The translations under genes and the position numbers were made by a program. Shown here piece after piece: positions 61,848 through 64,000 of a DNA stretch of 64,000 nt. The stretch comes from Candidatus Bathyarchaeum tardum (GTDB lineage Archaea; Thermoproteota; Bathyarchaeia; Bathyarchaeales; Bathyarchaeaceae): the NCBI GenBank assembly GCA_029762755.1, contig JARVGH010000005.1, positions 179,730 through 243,729 of the forward strand. Direction: 5' to 3'. The notes under the pieces were generated by a model, which did no database searches, was not told the DNA's origin, and saw only the letters and a program-made list of their open reading frames with translations. Each line of letters begins with the position of its first letter. Position 1 is the first letter of the stretch.

Positions 61848-64000
61848 ATGGAAAAACAAACAAGAAAAATTAAAATAGATTCTGTCTTGTTGCTTGCAAT
61901 ACTGACGATATCATCTCTTGCTGTATTTTTATCCAGTGCGATTGCCCAAGAAACACCAACAATGCAGTCTTATCCATTTATTGGAGCTGTTCCAAATCCT
62001 GTACAAGTAAATCAAATGTTACTATTTCACGTGGGAATTTCACAACAACTTAGTTCCACAGCAATGGGTTGGACTGACTTAAGCATAACCATAGAAAGAC
62101 CCGATGGTGAAACTGACATAATAACTGACATCCGAACTGACTCGACCGGAGGAACTGGTGTAGTATATGTGCCTCCAGTTGTTGGAACTTACACTGCACA
62201 ACTTCATTTTCCAGATCAAGAAATTACATCAGACAGAACCACTCCAGGACTGCCTGTTGGAGGAATTATGCTAGGCAGTGACAGCGAAGTAATAGAATTT
62301 GTTGTTCAAGATGACCCCATTAGCTATTATCCTGGTCAACCGCTTCCAGATGAATACTGGACACGACCAGTAAACGGTCAACTTTACGAATGGTCAAATA
62401 TTCTGGGAGATTGGGTAAAACCAGCTGGAAGTTACTACATGCCCCCCATTGCAAAATACCATGCTGGAAACGCAGACTTTCCTGAAACTGCCCACATCCT
62501 TTGGACGAAAGTATACACTCAAGGCGGTCTGGGCAACGCTGAACTCGGAAATGTGCAATATGAAATGGGCGATGCTTACGAATACAAATTCATTGGATCA
62601 GTAATCCTTGGTGGAGTATTATACTATAACGCATATGAAGCTCGAGGAACAAACCCTGAACTAGAGCAACAAGTTGTTGCTGTTGACATTAAAACTGGTG
62701 AAGAACTCTGGAGAAAAACCTTGGGTAACAATGAAAGATTAGCCTATGGGCAATCTTTCCACTGGGACTCATACAACTATCACGGAATTTTCGGATACCT
62801 TTGGACTGCAACTCCAGATAACAGTGCTGGTTTTGCACCGCTAAACGTTCCTCAAACATTGAAAGCTTATGATCCACAATCAGGACGCTGGGAATACACC
62901 ATAGAAAATGTGCCCCCAGGTGAGACAATTTACGGTCCAAAAGGCGAAATGTACAGATACACTGTAAACTTGAGGAATGGTTGGATGACTCTTTGGAACT
63001 CAAGTCGAACAGTTTCCGTGTCTGGAAGCTGGAGACCCCAAGGAAACACCTATGACGCAGCTAGGGGAATTGAATGGAACGTAACAATACCCACAGACTT
63101 GCCTGGATCTGTTGCAATGACATTCTTCAATGACCGAATACACGGAAGCCAAGCTAACAGCCTCTTTGGATGGTCACAACAAGATGTAACTTCATGGGCT
63201 ATTGATGTTTCACCCGGCAATGAAGGTGAATTAATATTCAAAAAAACTGTTACGATGCCTGAACCTGATATGACCCTAGTTTGGTGTGACGCAATGCTTG
63301 ATGATAACCGATTCATCATATCTGCAAAAGAAAACCGAAGATATTATGCATTCGATTTAACTACAGGTGATTTGGTTTGGACTAGTGAACCAGAACAATA
63401 CTTGGCTTTCTACGACAAGTGGTATGGTCCTGCATATGGTTATGGCAAATTCTTCACTGGTCGTGTAAGCGGAATTGTAACATGTTATGATCTTGAAACT
63501 GGCAATGTTGACTGGACATACAATGTTGCAGATAACTTGGCAGAAGTAACATGGAGTAACAACTTCCCAATCGAGTATCACTTCATTGCGGACGGAAAAA
63601 TCTGTTTATCTTACGGTGAGCATTCGCCAATTAATCCTCTTCCACGAGGTGGACCTATGGTTGTCCTAGATATTGAAACAGGAGAAAAAATCTGGGAAAT
63701 CAGTTGGGTAAACAACTGGTGGGGCGGACACACTTTGATTGGTGACAGTACCATCGTAGGGTTAAACGGTTATGACAACAGAATATATAGTATCGGCAAA
63801 GGACCGTCTGAAATTACAATTGAATCGCCTCTGATGGGTTTAGCTCTTGGTTCAAGTGTTACCTTACGCGGTAGAGTTACTGACATTTCACCCGGCACGC
63901 AAGATTATGCAATTTCCGCGCGCTTCCCCAATGGCGTTCCAGTAGTAGCTGACGAAGACATGACTGCTTGGATGGAATATGTTTACATGCAATTTGGTCG
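61848..64000 (+). CDS. Second surface PQQ-like beta-propeller protein, 3' truncated by window
   Basis: The frame runs from ATG 61848 to the window end without a stop, about 717 codons. It has a signal peptide (SVLLLAILTISSLAVFLSSA, ending in AQE), an Ig-like N-terminal domain (GAVPNPVQVNQMLLFHVG), the ETAHILWTK region and propeller blades (IKTGEELWRK, LTTGDLVWTS, LETGNVDWTY, IETGEKIWEI), closely following the protein at 30212. The C-terminal Ig-like domain begins (LGSSVTLRGRVTDISPGT). The anchor lies beyond the window. The two paralogues may be alternative surface subunits. Confidence 0.85.
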   Translation, partial: MEKQTRKIKIDSVLLLAILTISSLAVFLSSAIAQETPTMQSYPFIGAVPNPVQVNQMLLFHVGISQQLSSTAMGWTDLSITIERPDGETDIITDIRTDSTGGTGVVYVPPVVGTYTAQLHFPDQEITSDRTTPGLPVGGIMLGSDSEVIEFVVQDDPISYYPGQPLPDEYWTRPVNGQLYEWSNILGDWVKPAGSYYMPPIAKYHAGNADFPETAHILWTKVYTQGGLGNAELGNVQYEMGDAYEYKFIGSVILGGVLYYNAYEARGTNPELEQQVVAVDIKTGEELWRKTLGNNERLAYGQSFHWDSYNYHGIFGYLWTATPDNSAGFAPLNVPQTLKAYDPQSGRWEYTIENVPPGETIYGPKGEMYRYTVNLRNGWMTLWNSSRTVSVSGSWRPQGNTYDAARGIEWNVTIPTDLPGSVAMTFFNDRIHGSQANSLFGWSQQDVTSWAIDVSPGNEGELIFKKTVTMPEPDMTLVWCDAMLDDNRFIISAKENRRYYAFDLTTGDLVWTSEPEQYLAFYDKWYGPAYGYGKFFTGRVSGIVTCYDLETGNVDWTYNVADNLAEVTWSNNFPIEYHFIADGKICLSYGEHSPINPLPRGGPMVVLDIETGEKIWEISWVNNWWGGHTLIGDSTIVGLNGYDNRIYSIGKGPSEITIESPLMGLALGSSVTLRGRVTDISPGTQDYAISARFPNGVPVVADEDMTAWMEYVYMQFG

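Overview
The window is about 64 kb of AT-rich archaeal chromosome. Archaeal hallmarks are a thermosome subunit, a tetraether-lipid-synthase-like radical SAM enzyme beside a UbiA/DGGGP-synthase-like prenyltransferase, the archaeal-type guanylyltransferase CobY, TATA/BRE-like promoters, frequent GTG and TTG starts, and large surface-anchored beta-propeller proteins. Together with a full bacterial-style che gene set and many small winged-helix or zinc proteins, this suggests a Bathyarchaeia-like (TACK) lineage. That placement is inference. No tRNA, rRNA, CRISPR array or insertion sequence was recognised.

Layout. 1-3.8 kb: the end of a radical SAM/SPASM enzyme and three glycosyltransferases. 4-8.1 kb: small membrane proteins and cobamide nucleotide-loop genes (cobD-like, cobY, cobS). 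8.2-15 kb: a disulfide reductase, the Tes-like/prenyltransferase lipid pair, a sugar epimerase, a DUF1616-like protein and a glycosyltransferase. 15-19.1 kb: GatCAB amidotransferase (gatB convergent with gatC-gatA) plus a PAC2 protein. 19.4-22 kb: a surface protein and a small anchored acidic protein.

22.2-29.8 kb is a chemotaxis block on the minus strand: cheY, cheD, two cheC paralogues, cheR with a cheW-like remnant, a soluble double-PAS receptor, cheW and cheB. cheA lies 8 kb away at 37.8-39.8 kb. In between are a PQQ-like propeller surface protein, small ORFs and the thermosome. 40.3-49.4 kb is a type IV pilus/archaellum-like locus: three pilins (two of them perfect tandem copies), minor pilins, an ArlI-like ATPase and an ArlJ-like membrane platform, followed by a TrmB-type regulator. 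Receptor, kinase, adaptation enzymes and filament machinery in one neighbourhood suggest chemotactic control of a filament, but ArlH, ArlG, ArlF and CheF are not recognised here.

51.9-55 kb: methionine synthesis (metY-metX-metW). 55.4-56.7 kb: a zinc/winged-helix protein and a predicted di-heme membrane protein. 56.9-61 kb: a MoxR-type AAA ATPase and vWA pair divergent from two small proteins, one with a SecB-like layout; this is the best candidate for an undescribed system. 61-61.6 kb: a decayed ECF-transporter S-component-like gene. The window ends inside a second propeller surface protein whose promoter and leader match those of the first.

Themes worth checking are two genes that seem to lack ATG/GTG/TTG starts (cobS and the SecB-like gene), several perfect inverted repeats in promoters, and several microproteins in gaps that look empty.
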